Numbered from the stretch's first letter, positions 1-10,268 are shown. The stretch: DNA of 33,625 nt from Bacteroides sp. UBA7333 (GCA_002471195.1 DKPN01000023.1:279-33903), one strand, 5' to 3'. Program-made: numbers and translations. The notes: a model not told the origin generated them from the letters alone.

Positions 1-609
1 TCTATTTATGGTCAGCTTCTTTGTAGTTATTTTGAATGTGAATTAGTTTAAAATCTTATGCAAAACGTCTAATATTGTAGCGTTTTGTTATTTTGCATTC
101 TTTTGCTGAATTTACTTTTGCTTTCTGTATTCTATTATAGAATATTATGTTAAGGATATTAATATAGTTTATTCGTTATATCGACCGTTTTTCATTGGAT
201 ATAATAAATAATTTAATAAACCGGTCTTTGTAAAATGACAAATTGTTGTAATTGAGTTCAAATACTTTATTGAATATATTATATATGTGTTTCTATTTGA
301 TATCAGATGTGAATAATATTTACATTATGTATTATTTCCTGTTTTTTTATACTGTCATATATTCTTTTCTTGACATTTGTCTAGTTGATGCGTCTTTATA
401 TGGGTATTCCTTTCCTGATTTGACAGCTTAAGTATCTTTTGTGAGGCGGAATGGTAGCAAATGTCTATTTAGGGTCATGGTTATATCAACTTGCTTTTAA
501 AATGTTTAATCTTGTTCAAATCTTATAATAAAGTATTTATAGAATGTAAATATTGTTATTATTGTCTGTAAATAAATTAAATCGATAAAAAAATAAATTA
601 CGAAATAAC

Positions 610-637
610 TTGAAATAAATAAATATGTATATATTTG
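610..637 (+). promoter_or_regulatory. Candidate Bacteroides-type promoter for susC-susD
   Basis: TATATTTG at 630-637 matches the Bacteroidetes -7 consensus TAnnTTTG exactly. A TTG lies at 610-612, 17 bases upstream, which is shorter than the 19-21 seen at the better promoters in this window. If real, transcription would start near 645 and give susC a leader of about 400 nt. I saw no better full match closer to the gene; TATATTTA at 924-931 is one base off. Confidence 0.25.
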
Positions 638-894
638 CTGCGTTACATATTTGACTAATAATCTGATGTTCTTATTGGTAAAGAGTTAAGTATGTGGCTT
701 TGTTTAATAAAATTCTTGTCATGTAAAATAAGATGTTTATGGGTACATCCTTATTTCAAAGCAACGAAAGCTTATTAACAAAATGATATTTGGGATATAT
801 AACGAGTCATATATGATTAATCTTATGTTTAGCAATAGCCAGCACAAAACTGTGAGCTATGATATATATATGATGTAATGGTGTCTGACTTTAG

Positions 895-912
895 TTGTAA
901 TCTGAATTACAA
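895..912. promoter_or_regulatory. Perfect 7-bp dyad TTGTAAT-CTGA-ATTACAA
   Basis: The 7-bp arms at 895-901 and 906-912 are perfectly inverted around the 4-base centre CTGA, 128 bases before the susC start. It could be a protein operator or an RNA hairpin in the leader. No regulator gene lies next to it, so its partner is unknown. Confidence 0.4.
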
Positions 913-985
913 ATTCTGATTTTTATATTTAATACTAAAATATCTACCTAATGAAAGAATTTTTAACTAATAATCCTATTACCAG

Positions 986-1013
986 TATGGATGCAAGCAC
1001 ATGCTATATCCAT
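986..1013 (+). promoter_or_regulatory. Hairpin in the leader just before the susC start
   Basis: ATGGAT (987-992) can pair with ATCCAT (1008-1013). The loop contains a second complementary pair, AGCA and TGCT. The structure ends 26 bases before the susC ATG, so if it forms in the mRNA it would sit beside the translation start. Confidence 0.3.
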
Positions 1014-1039
1014 GATACCCAATTAAAAAATTACTATTT

Positions 1040-4000
1040 ATGAGAAAATTATTATTGTGCGCAATAATTGTAATGACGTCAGGTTTGGCGTTTGCGCAAG
1101 ATTTTAAAATCAGTGGTAATATCATTGATAATTTGAATATGGAAGTTGTTGGCGCTTCGATTATGCAATCGGGAACAACCAATGGAACCATTTCTGATCT
1201 CGATGGTAATTTTACTCTAACATTGACTGATAAAAATGCTACTATCATTGTATCATTTATCGGTTATAAAACGCAACAAATTCAAGTAAACGGAAAATCT
1301 ACATTCAATATTGTTCTTAACGAAGATGCTGAAGTGTTGGATGAGGTTGTTGTAACCGGTTATGGTGGCTCACAGAAACGTGCAGCTTTGACAACTGCTA
1401 TTTCGAAACTTGATGATAAAGTATTAGAGTCTGGAGCCTATGCAAATGTTGGTCAAGCTTTGCAAGGTTCTGTTACAGGTTTACGAGTAACGAATGCATC
1501 GGGACAACCCGGTAGTGAGCCCAAAATGGTGTTACGTGGCGGAGCAACTATCTCAGGAGATAATAATGGTGCACTTATCATTGTTGATGGTATTGTACGC
1601 GAAAGCATGGCAGGTATTAGCTCTGATGATATTGAATCGATACAAGTACTAAAAGATGCTGCTTCTACTGCTATTTATGGTGCTCGCGCCAATGGCGGTG
1701 TTGTTCTTATTGAAACTAAAAAAGGTAAAAAAGGAACAGCTGACGTAACGTATAAATTTAAATTCGGATCAAGCTTTGCACGTTTTGGTTATGATTATTT
1801 AAATGCTGAAGATTATATTTATTATAATCGTTTAGGTTTCAAACGTACCGGACGTACCAATATTGATGCACAACAAGGTTATGGTGTTAGCGGCAATGGC
1901 TTGTACGATATTAAATATTTAACACCTGAGAATCAACACTTGTTGGGACAAGGATGGAAGCAAATGGTCGATCCATATAATACGGATAATTCTATTTTGT
2001 TTAAAGATTATGGCGGTCAGTTAAAAGATGCAACATTCAACAATGCTGCTACGACTCAAGAACATTATATTAATTTTTCAGGTGGTAACGAAAATGGAGC
2101 TTTTGCTGCAAGCCTTGGCTTCTTTAAAGAAGATGGTACCATTAAAAATACCGGTTTCAAACGCTTCAATGGTAGTATAAGCGGTAACTATAAAGTATTA
2201 CCTTTCTTGATGGTGAATGGTGGAGTTACTTATGCATGGGAAACTAAACCTAGTTTATGGATGGACGAATGGGAATTATTCTATCGTACTTTGGGACAAC
2301 GCCCTACATGGAATCCATATCTAGAAGACGGTTCACCTGCATCGGGGACTTCAATTTCGGATGGTAACCCTGAATATTATTATGATAAACTGTATCGTAA
2401 GAATGGTACTCGTCGTCAAACCTATAATATTGGTTTTAAATTAGACATTCTTAAAGATATGTTGTGGGTTAATGGTAATGCATCATTGTATCATTACGAT
2501 TACCAATACGAAACATTTAATAAGGAGTATCAATTGCAAAACTCTTCTACTCCAGTAAGTACTCGTGAAGCTTCTGCTTTATATAGAAAACGCAATCAAG
2601 TACAAACCAGTGTTTCTTTGAATTATCAAAATACATTTGCGAATGCACACGATTTGAATGTAATGGTTGGTGGTGAATACTTTAATCAACATCAGTTCGA
2701 TTTAGAAGCTAAAACTCAAGGTTCACCAACCGATGATATTCCAACACTGAATGCAGGTTCCGACAGAACTTACACAACGTCTGCCAAAACAGGCTACCGT
2801 ATTCTGTCAACTTTCGGTCGCGTAAATTATAACTATAAAATGCGTTATTTATTCTCGGCTGTAGCACGTTATGATGGAATTTCTCGTTTGATCAACAACC
2901 GTTGGGGATTCTTCCCAGGTGTATCTGCAGGATGGAATGTAGTTGAAGAAGATTTCTTTAAAAATTCTAAAATATCTGATGTCGTTTCAAATTTAAAACC
3001 TCGTATTAGCTACGGTGTTAACGGTAACGTATCGGGTTTAGGAAACTTTGAAGCTTATGGTAATTACGGTCAAACAACCGACTATGTTGGAAATACTGGT
3101 TTCTGGAATAGCGGATTGATTAACTCGGGTTTACGTTGGGAAAAAAGTAATACGTTTGAAGTTGGTTTAGACTTTGGTTTCTTCAACAATCGTTTGAGTT
3201 TCATTTTAGACTACTATGACCGCAGAACTCAAGATTTGTTGACTAACTTAGAACTTCCTGCTTATACAGGTTTCGATAGAATTAAAACAAACTTAGGTAC
3301 ACTACGAAATTATGGTGTCGAACTAGAGGTAAGAGGTAATATCATCAACAAGAAAAACTTCAGTTGGGATATGACTGCTAATATTACATCTGTAGCGAAT
3401 AAAGTAGTAAAATTGCCTTATAATGGTAATGCAGGCAATCGTCAAGGCGGTGTACAAGTTTGGGATCCTAAAACAAACTCAACTAAATGGATTGGGGCGG
3501 TTATCGAAGGCGGAAAGCTTGGTGAGATATATGCATACAAACAAGTTAGCATTTTGAAGGATTGGGCTGATGTAGAAAAATATGCAAACAATCGTATTGA
3601 TAATGTAGCCAACTTGTATGGTCCGGGCAAAGCTGCTGAATATGCAGGAAAACCAGGATGGCAACCAATTGAACCAGGAGATGTATTATGGAATGATGTA
3701 GATGGAAATGATGTAATTGATGGTTTAGACCGTGAAGTGGTAGGTAATATTTTCCCTAATATTACGGGTGGATTCAGTACTACATTCAAGTATAAAGGTC
3801 TTTCATTGTATGCACGTTTCGATTATGCTTTAGGTCATACTATATACAATGACTTGATGGCTCGTACGTTGGGACAATATCAAGGTACTTTCAATGTGAT
3901 TGATAAAGTGAAAGAAACATGGAGTGAGTCAAATCCAAATTCGGATTTACCAAAATTCTATTATGCCGATCAATTGAGCAAAAAGAATATTACTCGTGGA

Positions 4001-4297
4001 AACAATGCCGATCGTGCATTAAATGGTAACAGCTCTCGCTTTTATGAAAAAGGAGACTATTTGGCATTACGCGATATTACTTTGAGTTATCAGTTGCCAC
4101 AACAATGGTTGAAACCTGTATTTATGAAAGATGCCTCTGTTTATGTAACCGGTCAAAATTTATTTTATATAACTAAATACTCTGGAGCAAGTCCTGAACC
4201 TGTATTAAACAGTCAAGCGGGTGTTTCTCAAGGTATTGATATAGGTCGCTATGCTACTCCTCGTTCAGTATTGTTCGGGTTATCAGTGACATTTTAA
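1040..4297 (+). CDS. susC: SusC/RagA-family TonB-dependent outer membrane transporter
   Basis: This 1085-residue protein forms the outer-membrane channel of a SusCD nutrient importer, driven by TonB-ExbBD. It has a signal peptide (about 1-19, ending LAFA before Q20), a carboxypeptidase-regulatory-like domain (about 22-110), the segment LDEVVVTGYG that marks SusC TonB-box regions, a plug domain (about 117-230, with IIVDGI and STAIYGARANGGVVLIETKKG), and a long beta-barrel ending in a terminal phenylalanine (SVTF). There is no N-terminal STN domain, so it does not look like a FecR/sigma signalling receptor. It lies 24 bases upstream of the susD gene. Length is normal for SusC. The substrate cannot be read from sequence: no polysaccharide-degrading gene lies beside the pair, so it could import a glycan, a peptide or another ligand. 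Confidence 0.95.
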   Translation: MRKLLLCAIIVMTSGLAFAQDFKISGNIIDNLNMEVVGASIMQSGTTNGTISDLDGNFTLTLTDKNATIIVSFIGYKTQQIQVNGKSTFNIVLNEDAEVLDEVVVTGYGGSQKRAALTTAISKLDDKVLESGAYANVGQALQGSVTGLRVTNASGQPGSEPKMVLRGGATISGDNNGALIIVDGIVRESMAGISSDDIESIQVLKDAASTAIYGARANGGVVLIETKKGKKGTADVTYKFKFGSSFARFGYDYLNAEDYIYYNRLGFKRTGRTNIDAQQGYGVSGNGLYDIKYLTPENQHLLGQGWKQMVDPYNTDNSILFKDYGGQLKDATFNNAATTQEHYINFSGGNENGAFAASLGFFKEDGTIKNTGFKRFNGSISGNYKVLPFLMVNGGVTYAWETKPSLWMDEWELFYRTLGQRPTWNPYLEDGSPASGTSISDGNPEYYYDKLYRKNGTRRQTYNIGFKLDILKDMLWVNGNASLYHYDYQYETFNKEYQLQNSSTPVSTREASALYRKRNQVQTSVSLNYQNTFANAHDLNVMVGGEYFNQHQFDLEAKTQGSPTDDIPTLNAGSDRTYTTSAKTGYRILSTFGRVNYNYKMRYLFSAVARYDGISRLINNRWGFFPGVSAGWNVVEEDFFKNSKISDVVSNLKPRISYGVNGNVSGLGNFEAYGNYGQTTDYVGNTGFWNSGLINSGLRWEKSNTFEVGLDFGFFNNRLSFILDYYDRRTQDLLTNLELPAYTGFDRIKTNLGTLRNYGVELEVRGNIINKKNFSWDMTANITSVANKVVKLPYNGNAGNRQGGVQVWDPKTNSTKWIGAVIEGGKLGEIYAYKQVSILKDWADVEKYANNRIDNVANLYGPGKAAEYAGKPGWQPIEPGDVLWNDVDGNDVIDGLDREVVGNIFPNITGGFSTTFKYKGLSLYARFDYALGHTIYNDLMARTLGQYQGTFNVIDKVKETWSESNPNSDLPKFYYADQLSKKNITRGNNADRALNGNSSRFYEKGDYLALRDITLSYQLPQQWLKPVFMKDASVYVTGQNLFYITKYSGASPEPVLNSQAGVSQGIDIGRYATPRSVLFGLSVTF

Positions 4298-4321
4298 TTA
4301 CTTAATTTAAATTATCAGAAT

Positions 4322-5893
4322 ATGAAAAAATATTTTATATATATATTAGTTGCTTGCTCGGCTCTTTCATTTTCAGCATGTGATAGCCTTGATATGAGTC
4401 CTGAAAGTTCTATTACTGATGCGAATTATTGGAAGACGCCTGCTCAATTTCAAGCATTTAACAATGGATTGCACTCGTTAGTACGTTCTCGTAGTTATGA
4501 ACATTATGTGTTGGGAGAAAATCGTGCTAATTATTTTCTTGACGATCCGTTTGGCGGTGAGGCTACTCAAGGTCTCGAAAGATTGCCTTATAACACCATC
4601 AACAAGGTAAATACTGGTTTATCTAATTTTGCAAACTTATATCCTCAGATCAACCAAATTAATCTGATGATCGATAAAACTGAAGCTACATCAATTTTGT
4701 CACCATCTGATAAGTCTAAATATTTAGGTATTGCATATGGTTTAAGAGGTTATCTATATTTCCATTTATTACGTTCATGGGGCGATGTTATTTTACATTT
4801 ACATGGTACGGACGGTGCTGATTTTGATTTGTCGAACTTGAAAAAAGAAGCATCACCTGCTGCTGAAGTATTAGCTCAAATCAAATCAGATATCCAACGC
4901 TCAGAAGATGCTTTCGGTTTGAATTATTCTTTTAATGAAGGTCGTTATTTCTGGTCGTTAGCTGCAACTAAAATGTTGAAAGGCGAAGTTTATTTGTGGA
5001 GTGGCCGTCAATGTGGTGGAGGCGAATCTGATTATCGAATTGCTAAACAAGCTTTGATGGATGTATCTGACGCAGATGTAGAGTTGTTAGACAACTTTGA
5101 GTCAGTGTTTGCATATAGCAAAAGCACCGTAAAAAATAAAGAGGTAATTTTTGTATTGCACAATGGTGAAAATGAGTATCAGTTATGGGGCGATAACTAT
5201 AAAGGTACAATGCTTCCACAAAGTTCATACTTGAATAGTTACTTTGATGAAGATGGCGTTCAATTTCAAGATTACAATGCTGCCAATGTAACATTTGGTC
5301 TTATACGTCGCCAATTCAATTATGATATGTATCAAACATTCTTCAATGATAACGACCCTCGTAAACGTTCTACATTTAAAGGTGTTTATAAGAAAAACGA
5401 AGAAGGCGGATTAGATTATTTTGCATTGTATCCTTGTAAATTCAAAGGAACATTGATTACAGGTAACTCTTCAGCTACTGTTCTTAATGACAATGTTGTT
5501 TATCGATACGCTGATTGTTTGTTATTATTAGCTACAGCTAAAGCATTCTTAGGCGAAGATATTTCTAACGAAATCAATCAAGTACGTAGTCGTGCATATG
5601 GTGAAGAATATTTCGAAGCTAACAAAGCTACAGTTGCATATCCAAACGATACTCAAGGTTATGAAAATAATCGATATGTAGGTAGTGATGCTGATCCTTT
5701 GGAAGCTATTTTGAAAGAGCGCGCTCGCGAATTGGTTCTAGAAGGCAAACGTTGGTACGACTTGCGTTTGATGGGTTGGGATTATGTGAAGAAATACACA
5801 TTGGCGCAAGAAAAAAGATTGTTGTGGCCTATTAACGAATCTGCATTGACCAACAATCCAGGTTTGGTTCAAACTCCGGGCTACGAAGATTAA
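4322..5893 (+). CDS. susD: SusD/RagB-family surface lipoprotein, nutrient binding
   Basis: SusD-like lipoproteins lie over the SusC channel as a hinged lid and capture the ligand. The 523 residues begin with a lipoprotein signal (MKKYFIYILVACSALSFSAC, lipid-bearing Cys20), followed by the usual SusD start SPESSITDANYWKT. The helical TPR-like core follows, and the C-terminal SusD signature RARELVLEGKRWYDLRLMGWDY-like region lies near residues 463-484. The gene is cotranscribed with susC and closes the operon: a strong terminator begins 33 bases after the stop. There is no third surface glycan-binding lipoprotein and no enzyme gene after it, unlike a full polysaccharide utilisation locus. Confidence 0.95.
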   Translation: MKKYFIYILVACSALSFSACDSLDMSPESSITDANYWKTPAQFQAFNNGLHSLVRSRSYEHYVLGENRANYFLDDPFGGEATQGLERLPYNTINKVNTGLSNFANLYPQINQINLMIDKTEATSILSPSDKSKYLGIAYGLRGYLYFHLLRSWGDVILHLHGTDGADFDLSNLKKEASPAAEVLAQIKSDIQRSEDAFGLNYSFNEGRYFWSLAATKMLKGEVYLWSGRQCGGGESDYRIAKQALMDVSDADVELLDNFESVFAYSKSTVKNKEVIFVLHNGENEYQLWGDNYKGTMLPQSSYLNSYFDEDGVQFQDYNAANVTFGLIRRQFNYDMYQTFFNDNDPRKRSTFKGVYKKNEEGGLDYFALYPCKFKGTLITGNSSATVLNDNVVYRYADCLLLLATAKAFLGEDISNEINQVRSRAYGEEYFEANKATVAYPNDTQGYENNRYVGSDADPLEAILKERARELVLEGKRWYDLRLMGWDYVKKYTLAQEKRLLWPINESALTNNPGLVQTPGYED

Positions 5894-5921
5894 AACATTC
5901 ATGTAGTTTTTTGTAGAATAT

Positions 5922-5961
5922 AAAAGCGGTCTGTAACAAATATATGTTACAGACCGTTTTT
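5922..5961. terminator. Strong bidirectional terminator between susD and the RND operon
   Basis: A perfect 12-bp stem (5927-5938 with 5945-5956, CGGTCTGTAACA on the left) has a 6-base loop AATATA. It is flanked by AAAA on the left and TTTTT on the right, so it can end transcripts from both directions. The stop codon of the facing channel gene touches its right flank. Confidence 0.9.
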
Positions 5962-7135
5962 ATAATTTGTATTTATAGATTTCTGCCAGAATTTTCTGAT
6001 ATTGATTCTCTAGTTCAATATAGTTTAATTTACTTTGGTAAATGGCTGTTACCTCTATAAAATAGTCTATGATATTGAGCGAACCTGCTTTTAATGCTTT
6101 TTTCAGGAGATCTATGTTTTGATCATTTTTAAATATTGTATTATATTCATACATAGTCTTATATAAAAACTCAGCTTCATGATAATTTTGAAATAAAGAG
6201 TTTTCAATGGCATTTATAGTATTATCTTTCAACAGCTGATTGTTGTTCAATTGCGCTTTCGCTATTTTAGTTTTATATCTATTTTGAAACAGTGGGATGC
6301 TACCGCCTACTACAATACCATTGAAGGGAGTTCCTGTTTCTGTATTTCTTCTATATCCCACCTCGATTTTGGGTATCCAACCCTGTTTTGCCACATTTAT
6401 CTGTTTTCGAAATGCTTGGTTCATTGACGATAATGATTTTATATCCATATCAAAAGATAGTACCTCGTTCTTTAAAGCCTCATAGTTTTTAGGCCATTCA
6501 ATCGGCATATATTCTAAGTCGTTTATGGCAATCGGAATATTGCCATTCAAACTTATTAACTCATTTCTCTTGTTCTCTAGCGCGATATCATTCAGTTTTG
6601 TTTCTGTTTTTGTGTTAAACACTTCAAGATGAATTTTATTTGTTTCGAGTATATTTGCATCTCCCACAGCCAAACGTTGTTTGTACAGTTCAGACAGTTC
6701 ATTGGCATCTTTCAGTTTTTGTTGCAATACTGCCTTTTTTTGATTGAGCATAATGATATCCATACAAATGAGTTGAGCATTCAATAAAATAGCTTGCCTT
6801 TGCGATGTGAACAGTTCATCGTATGCCAATTCTTTGAAATGATTTACTTTATTGCGGTCAATATATAATGTAGGAAAATCAAAACTTTGCGTCACCACCA
6901 GCTCGCCAATAGTCTTCTTTTTATCATTTTTATCCCAAACATGTGCATACGACACAGTAGGGTCTTCTAGATTATTGTCAGCTTTCGATTCCAATTTTTG
7001 CATTACATTGGATTGCTGATAGGCTTTGAGCTCGACATTATTGTTTTCGATCGATTTTAATATTGCATCAATATTTTGAGCTGATAGGCTGTTTACAATT
7101 ATCGATAGCAATATGATCGCTATTTCTTTTTTCAT
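5960..7135 (-). CDS. TolC-family outer membrane efflux channel (CusC/CzcC-like)
   Basis: This 391-residue protein is the outer-membrane channel of the tripartite metal pump encoded just upstream. It has a signal peptide (MKKEIAIILLSIIVNSLSA, then QN) and two long helical OEP-type repeats, with coiled-coil-like stretches at about 100-190 and 285-390. ELVVTQSFDFP near residue 80 is the beta-strand segment usual in these proteins. At 391 residues it is slightly shorter than typical CusC or CzcC. Its ATG overlaps the stop of the pump gene by four bases (ATGA), which implies translational coupling. It is the last gene of the operon and runs straight into the shared terminator. Confidence 0.88.
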   Translation of the reverse strand: MKKEIAIILLSIIVNSLSAQNIDAILKSIENNNVELKAYQQSNVMQKLESKADNNLEDPTVSYAHVWDKNDKKKTIGELVVTQSFDFPTLYIDRNKVNHFKELAYDELFTSQRQAILLNAQLICMDIIMLNQKKAVLQQKLKDANELSELYKQRLAVGDANILETNKIHLEVFNTKTETKLNDIALENKRNELISLNGNIPIAINDLEYMPIEWPKNYEALKNEVLSFDMDIKSLSSMNQAFRKQINVAKQGWIPKIEVGYRRNTETGTPFNGIVVGGSIPLFQNRYKTKIAKAQLNNNQLLKDNTINAIENSLFQNYHEAEFLYKTMYEYNTIFKNDQNIDLLKKALKAGSLNIIDYFIEVTAIYQSKLNYIELENQYQKILAEIYKYKL

Positions 7136-10100
7136 AATTCAGTATCTTTTTTCAATATTTTGTTGGTTTGGGTTTTCTGATGATGTATCATCAAATAGAC
7201 AATAGGAATGATAAAACCATTTAAAAAAGTTGATGTTAGTAGTCCACCCAATATCACCTTTGCCATGGGACTCTGTATCTCATTGCCCGGTTCACTGCCC
7301 GATAATGCCAGTGGTATTAATGCAAGTGCCGATGAGAGAGCTGTCATCACTATCGGATTGAGTCTATCAAGTGATCCTTTAAAAACACTATCATATAGAT
7401 TATATCCTTCTACTTTTTGTAAATGATTATAATGGCTGATCAATAACATGCCGTTGCGTGTTGCAATGCCAAATAACGATATAAAGCCGATTATGGCCGG
7501 AATACTAATTTCACCTGTGGTGATTAATAGGGCAAATACTCCTCCAATCAAAGCAAGAGGCAGATTTAATAATATAATACCCGATTCTTTGAGATTCTTA
7601 AACTCTTGATAGAGAAGTAAGAAAATGATAACAATACTCATTAATGAAGTTAGAAGTAGAATGCGACTTGCAGCTTGTTCGCTTTCAAATTGTCCACCAT
7701 ATTCAATATGATATCCCTCCGGCATTTGTATTTTATCATTGATTTGCTTTTGTATATCATTCACCACACTTCGCAAATCTTTTCCTGTGACATTGGCCGA
7801 TACTACAATCTTCCGTTTTACATTTTCTCGGCTGATGGTGTTTGGACCCATTAAAGAGGTGATATGAGCTATATAACTCAATGGTACTTTCGTTCCATCT
7901 TTTGTGTCGATTATTAATTGATTGATTTTATCTATTTCATTTTTATCATCGTCGTTTACTTTTACAATCAAATCGAATGCTTTTCCTTGATCATAAACTT
8001 GTGATATAACTTCTCCCGCCAATGCTATATTGATGTATTCGGCAAACTCAGGTAGGGTGATGCCATACTTGGCTATCATTTCACGTTTTGGAGTTATCTT
8101 AAGTTGCGGACGCTCTATCTGCTGCTCTACATTCAAATCAGCTATTCCTGCGATATCTTGAATACTATTTTTAATTTCATTGCCTACTTGATACAATTTG
8201 CCTAAATTATCTCCGAATATTTTGATAGCAATATTGGCTTTCGTTCCACTCAGCATGGCATCAATTCGATGGCTAATGGGTTGACCAATTTCAATATTAG
8301 CGCCGGTTATCGTACTCAATTTTTCTCTGATCTCATTTGTTAAATCTTCTCTTTTCTTACCTTTTAAAACAAAAGGTGCCTCTATCTCCGAAGTATTTAC
8401 CCCTAATGCATGTTCATCCAGTTCGGCGCGCCCGGTTTTGCGTGCCACTGTTTGTATTTCGGAAATCGACATTAAAATGACTTCGGCACGTTCGCCTATT
8501 TTGTTGCTTTCTTCAAGTGATATACCGGGTAATGAAGATATATTGATGGTGAAAGATCCCTCATTAAAAGGTGGCAAGAATGATCGTCCAAGGGTGAAAA
8601 AAAAGATAACAGCTACGATAAACAAGGCGATAGTGCTGCCCAATGTCACTGCTTTATGACCGATTACCCATCGTAGCATGTTTCCATATACTTTTTTCAT
8701 TTTGCGTGCGATGTAGGCCTCTTTTGCAGGTTTATCCTTTTTTTCACGTCCCAATAAATACGAACAAAGCACAGGTGTTAAGGTTAAAGCTACTACTGTA
8801 GATGCAAATAATGCTACAATAAAAGCGATGCCTAATGGTACAAGCATTTTACCCTCCATTCCGGTGAGGAAGAAGAGCGGAATGAAGCTGGCTACAATAA
8901 TAAGTGTTGAGTTTAAAATAGGCATTCTCACCTCTTTCGACGCTTTAAATACCACCTCTTTTACCGAAAGCTGTTCGCTCTTTGGTAGTTGTTTATTCTC
9001 TCTTAATCGCTTATATACATTTTCCACGTCTACAATAGCATCGTCTACCAACGAACCAATAGCAATGGCCATACCTCCAAGACTCATAGTGTTAATACTT
9101 AGCCCCATTATGTGTAATGTGATAATTGATACCAGTAACGATAGAGGAAGAGTAATGAGCGATATTAGTGTGGTGCGTACATTGGCTAGGAATAAGAATA
9201 ATACAATAACAACGAATATACCTCCTTCGTAAAGCGATCGTTTAACGTTGTCGATTGAATTTTCGATAAAACGGCTTTGTCGGAAAATATCGGTTGATAT
9301 TTTTATATCACTCGGAATGTTTTTTTGTATATCTGTTAATGCATTTTCTAATTTTTGTGTCAACTCAAGGGTACTTGTAGCTGGTTGCTTGGTTACAGTC
9401 ATTAAAATAGCCGGTTTGCCTTTTTCGGATGCTGTGCCTAATTTAGGCGATTTCGGACCAATTACTACATTCGATATGTCATTGAGCATGATCGGAAATC
9501 CATTGATGTTTTTTACAACAGCTTTTCCTAATTCATTTATATCGTTGGTAGCCAATACGCCTCTAACAATATACTCGTTTCCATATTCATTTAATATACC
9601 TCCGTTCGAATTTAAATTCATGCCTCGAGTAGCTGTCATTACTTCGTCGATAGATACTCCATAATGCATCATTCGTTGGGGGTCTAGCTGTATTTGAAAC
9701 TCTTTTACATCGCCTCCCAGCACTGCTACTTGTGCAACACCACCGGTCGATAGCAATCGAGGACGAATGGTCCAATCGGCAATGGTGCGTAGGTCGAGTA
9801 GGGAAGTAGAGTCGGCAGTGACACCTATAATCATCACCTCGCCCAGTATAGACGATTGAGGCCCTAATGTAGGGCTTCCTACATTGGGTGGAAGTGATTC
9901 GCTTACCACTGCAAGCTTTTCGCTCACAATTTGTCGAGCTAAATATACATCTGTTCCCCAGTCAAACTCTACCCACACAACCGAAAAGCCATTTGTGGAT
10001 GAAGAGCGCACACGGCGCACACCCGTAGCTCCGTTGACTGATGTTTCCACCGGAAAGGTTACCAATTGCTCTACCTCTTCGGCGGCCATTCCGTTGGCTT

Positions 10101-10254
10101 CGGTCATTACTACTACTGTTGGTGCATTTAAATCGGGAAAAACATCAACTTCGGTATGTTTTGCGGTATAGATACCCACCACCATTAATAGGATAGCGGC
10201 GGCTATTACTACAATGCGATTATGAAGCGAGAATTGTAATATCTTATTGAGCAT
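7132..10254 (-). CDS. Heavy-metal efflux RND pump, CzcA/CusA family
   Basis: This inner-membrane proton/metal antiporter has 1040 residues, normal for the HME-RND class. It shows the expected 12-helix plan: first TM at 11-30, TM blocks near 340-500 and 860-1030, and two periplasmic domains. The proton-relay signature of this class is clear: GGMAIAIGSLVDDAIVDVEN, with Asp404, Asp405, Asp409 and Glu411. By hand alignment the three methionines that bind copper in E. coli CusA are replaced here: Asn in FTINISSLPGIS, Glu in NTSEIEAPF, and Ala in HRIDAMLSG. This argues for Zn/Co/Cd/Ni-type cargo over Cu/Ag, but the alignment was made by eye. It starts 14 bases after the adaptor gene and overlaps the channel gene by four bases. 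Confidence 0.93.
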   Translation of the reverse strand: MLNKILQFSLHNRIVVIAAAILLMVVGIYTAKHTEVDVFPDLNAPTVVVMTEANGMAAEEVEQLVTFPVETSVNGATGVRRVRSSSTNGFSVVWVEFDWGTDVYLARQIVSEKLAVVSESLPPNVGSPTLGPQSSILGEVMIIGVTADSTSLLDLRTIADWTIRPRLLSTGGVAQVAVLGGDVKEFQIQLDPQRMMHYGVSIDEVMTATRGMNLNSNGGILNEYGNEYIVRGVLATNDINELGKAVVKNINGFPIMLNDISNVVIGPKSPKLGTASEKGKPAILMTVTKQPATSTLELTQKLENALTDIQKNIPSDIKISTDIFRQSRFIENSIDNVKRSLYEGGIFVVIVLFLFLANVRTTLISLITLPLSLLVSIITLHIMGLSINTMSLGGMAIAIGSLVDDAIVDVENVYKRLRENKQLPKSEQLSVKEVVFKASKEVRMPILNSTLIIVASFIPLFFLTGMEGKMLVPLGIAFIVALFASTVVALTLTPVLCSYLLGREKKDKPAKEAYIARKMKKVYGNMLRWVIGHKAVTLGSTIALFIVAVIFFFTLGRSFLPPFNEGSFTINISSLPGISLEESNKIGERAEVILMSISEIQTVARKTGRAELDEHALGVNTSEIEAPFVLKGKKREDLTNEIREKLSTITGANIEIGQPISHRIDAMLSGTKANIAIKIFGDNLGKLYQVGNEIKNSIQDIAGIADLNVEQQIERPQLKITPKREMIAKYGITLPEFAEYINIALAGEVISQVYDQGKAFDLIVKVNDDDKNEIDKINQLIIDTKDGTKVPLSYIAHITSLMGPNTISRENVKRKIVVSANVTGKDLRSVVNDIQKQINDKIQMPEGYHIEYGGQFESEQAASRILLLTSLMSIVIIFLLLYQEFKNLKESGIILLNLPLALIGGVFALLITTGEISIPAIIGFISLFGIATRNGMLLISHYNHLQKVEGYNLYDSVFKGSLDRLNPIVMTALSSALALIPLALSGSEPGNEIQSPMAKVILGGLLTSTFLNGFIIPIVYLMIHHQKTQTNKILKKDTEL

Positions 10255-10268
10255 ACTGTTTTCTCCTT

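Larger units (their letters stand above)
1..1039. other. Long AT-rich non-coding region upstream of susC
   Basis: I find no convincing gene here on either strand. The stretch is very AT-rich and rich in short palindromes, for example TCATATATGA at 807-816. It contains one good -7 promoter match (630-637), a perfect dyad at 895-912 and a hairpin at 986-1013, listed separately. It may be a long regulatory leader for the SusCD operon, or it may include the decayed end of a neighbour outside the window. Confidence 0.6.

Noticed and set aside
8828..9664. Open frames on the plus strand opposite the RND pump
   Set aside because: They mirror the coding bias of the pump gene and show no family motif or promoter.
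7132..10254. Naming the pump CusA (Cu/Ag)
   Set aside because: The three CusA methionine positions do not hold Met in my hand alignment, so I kept the neutral HME-RND call.
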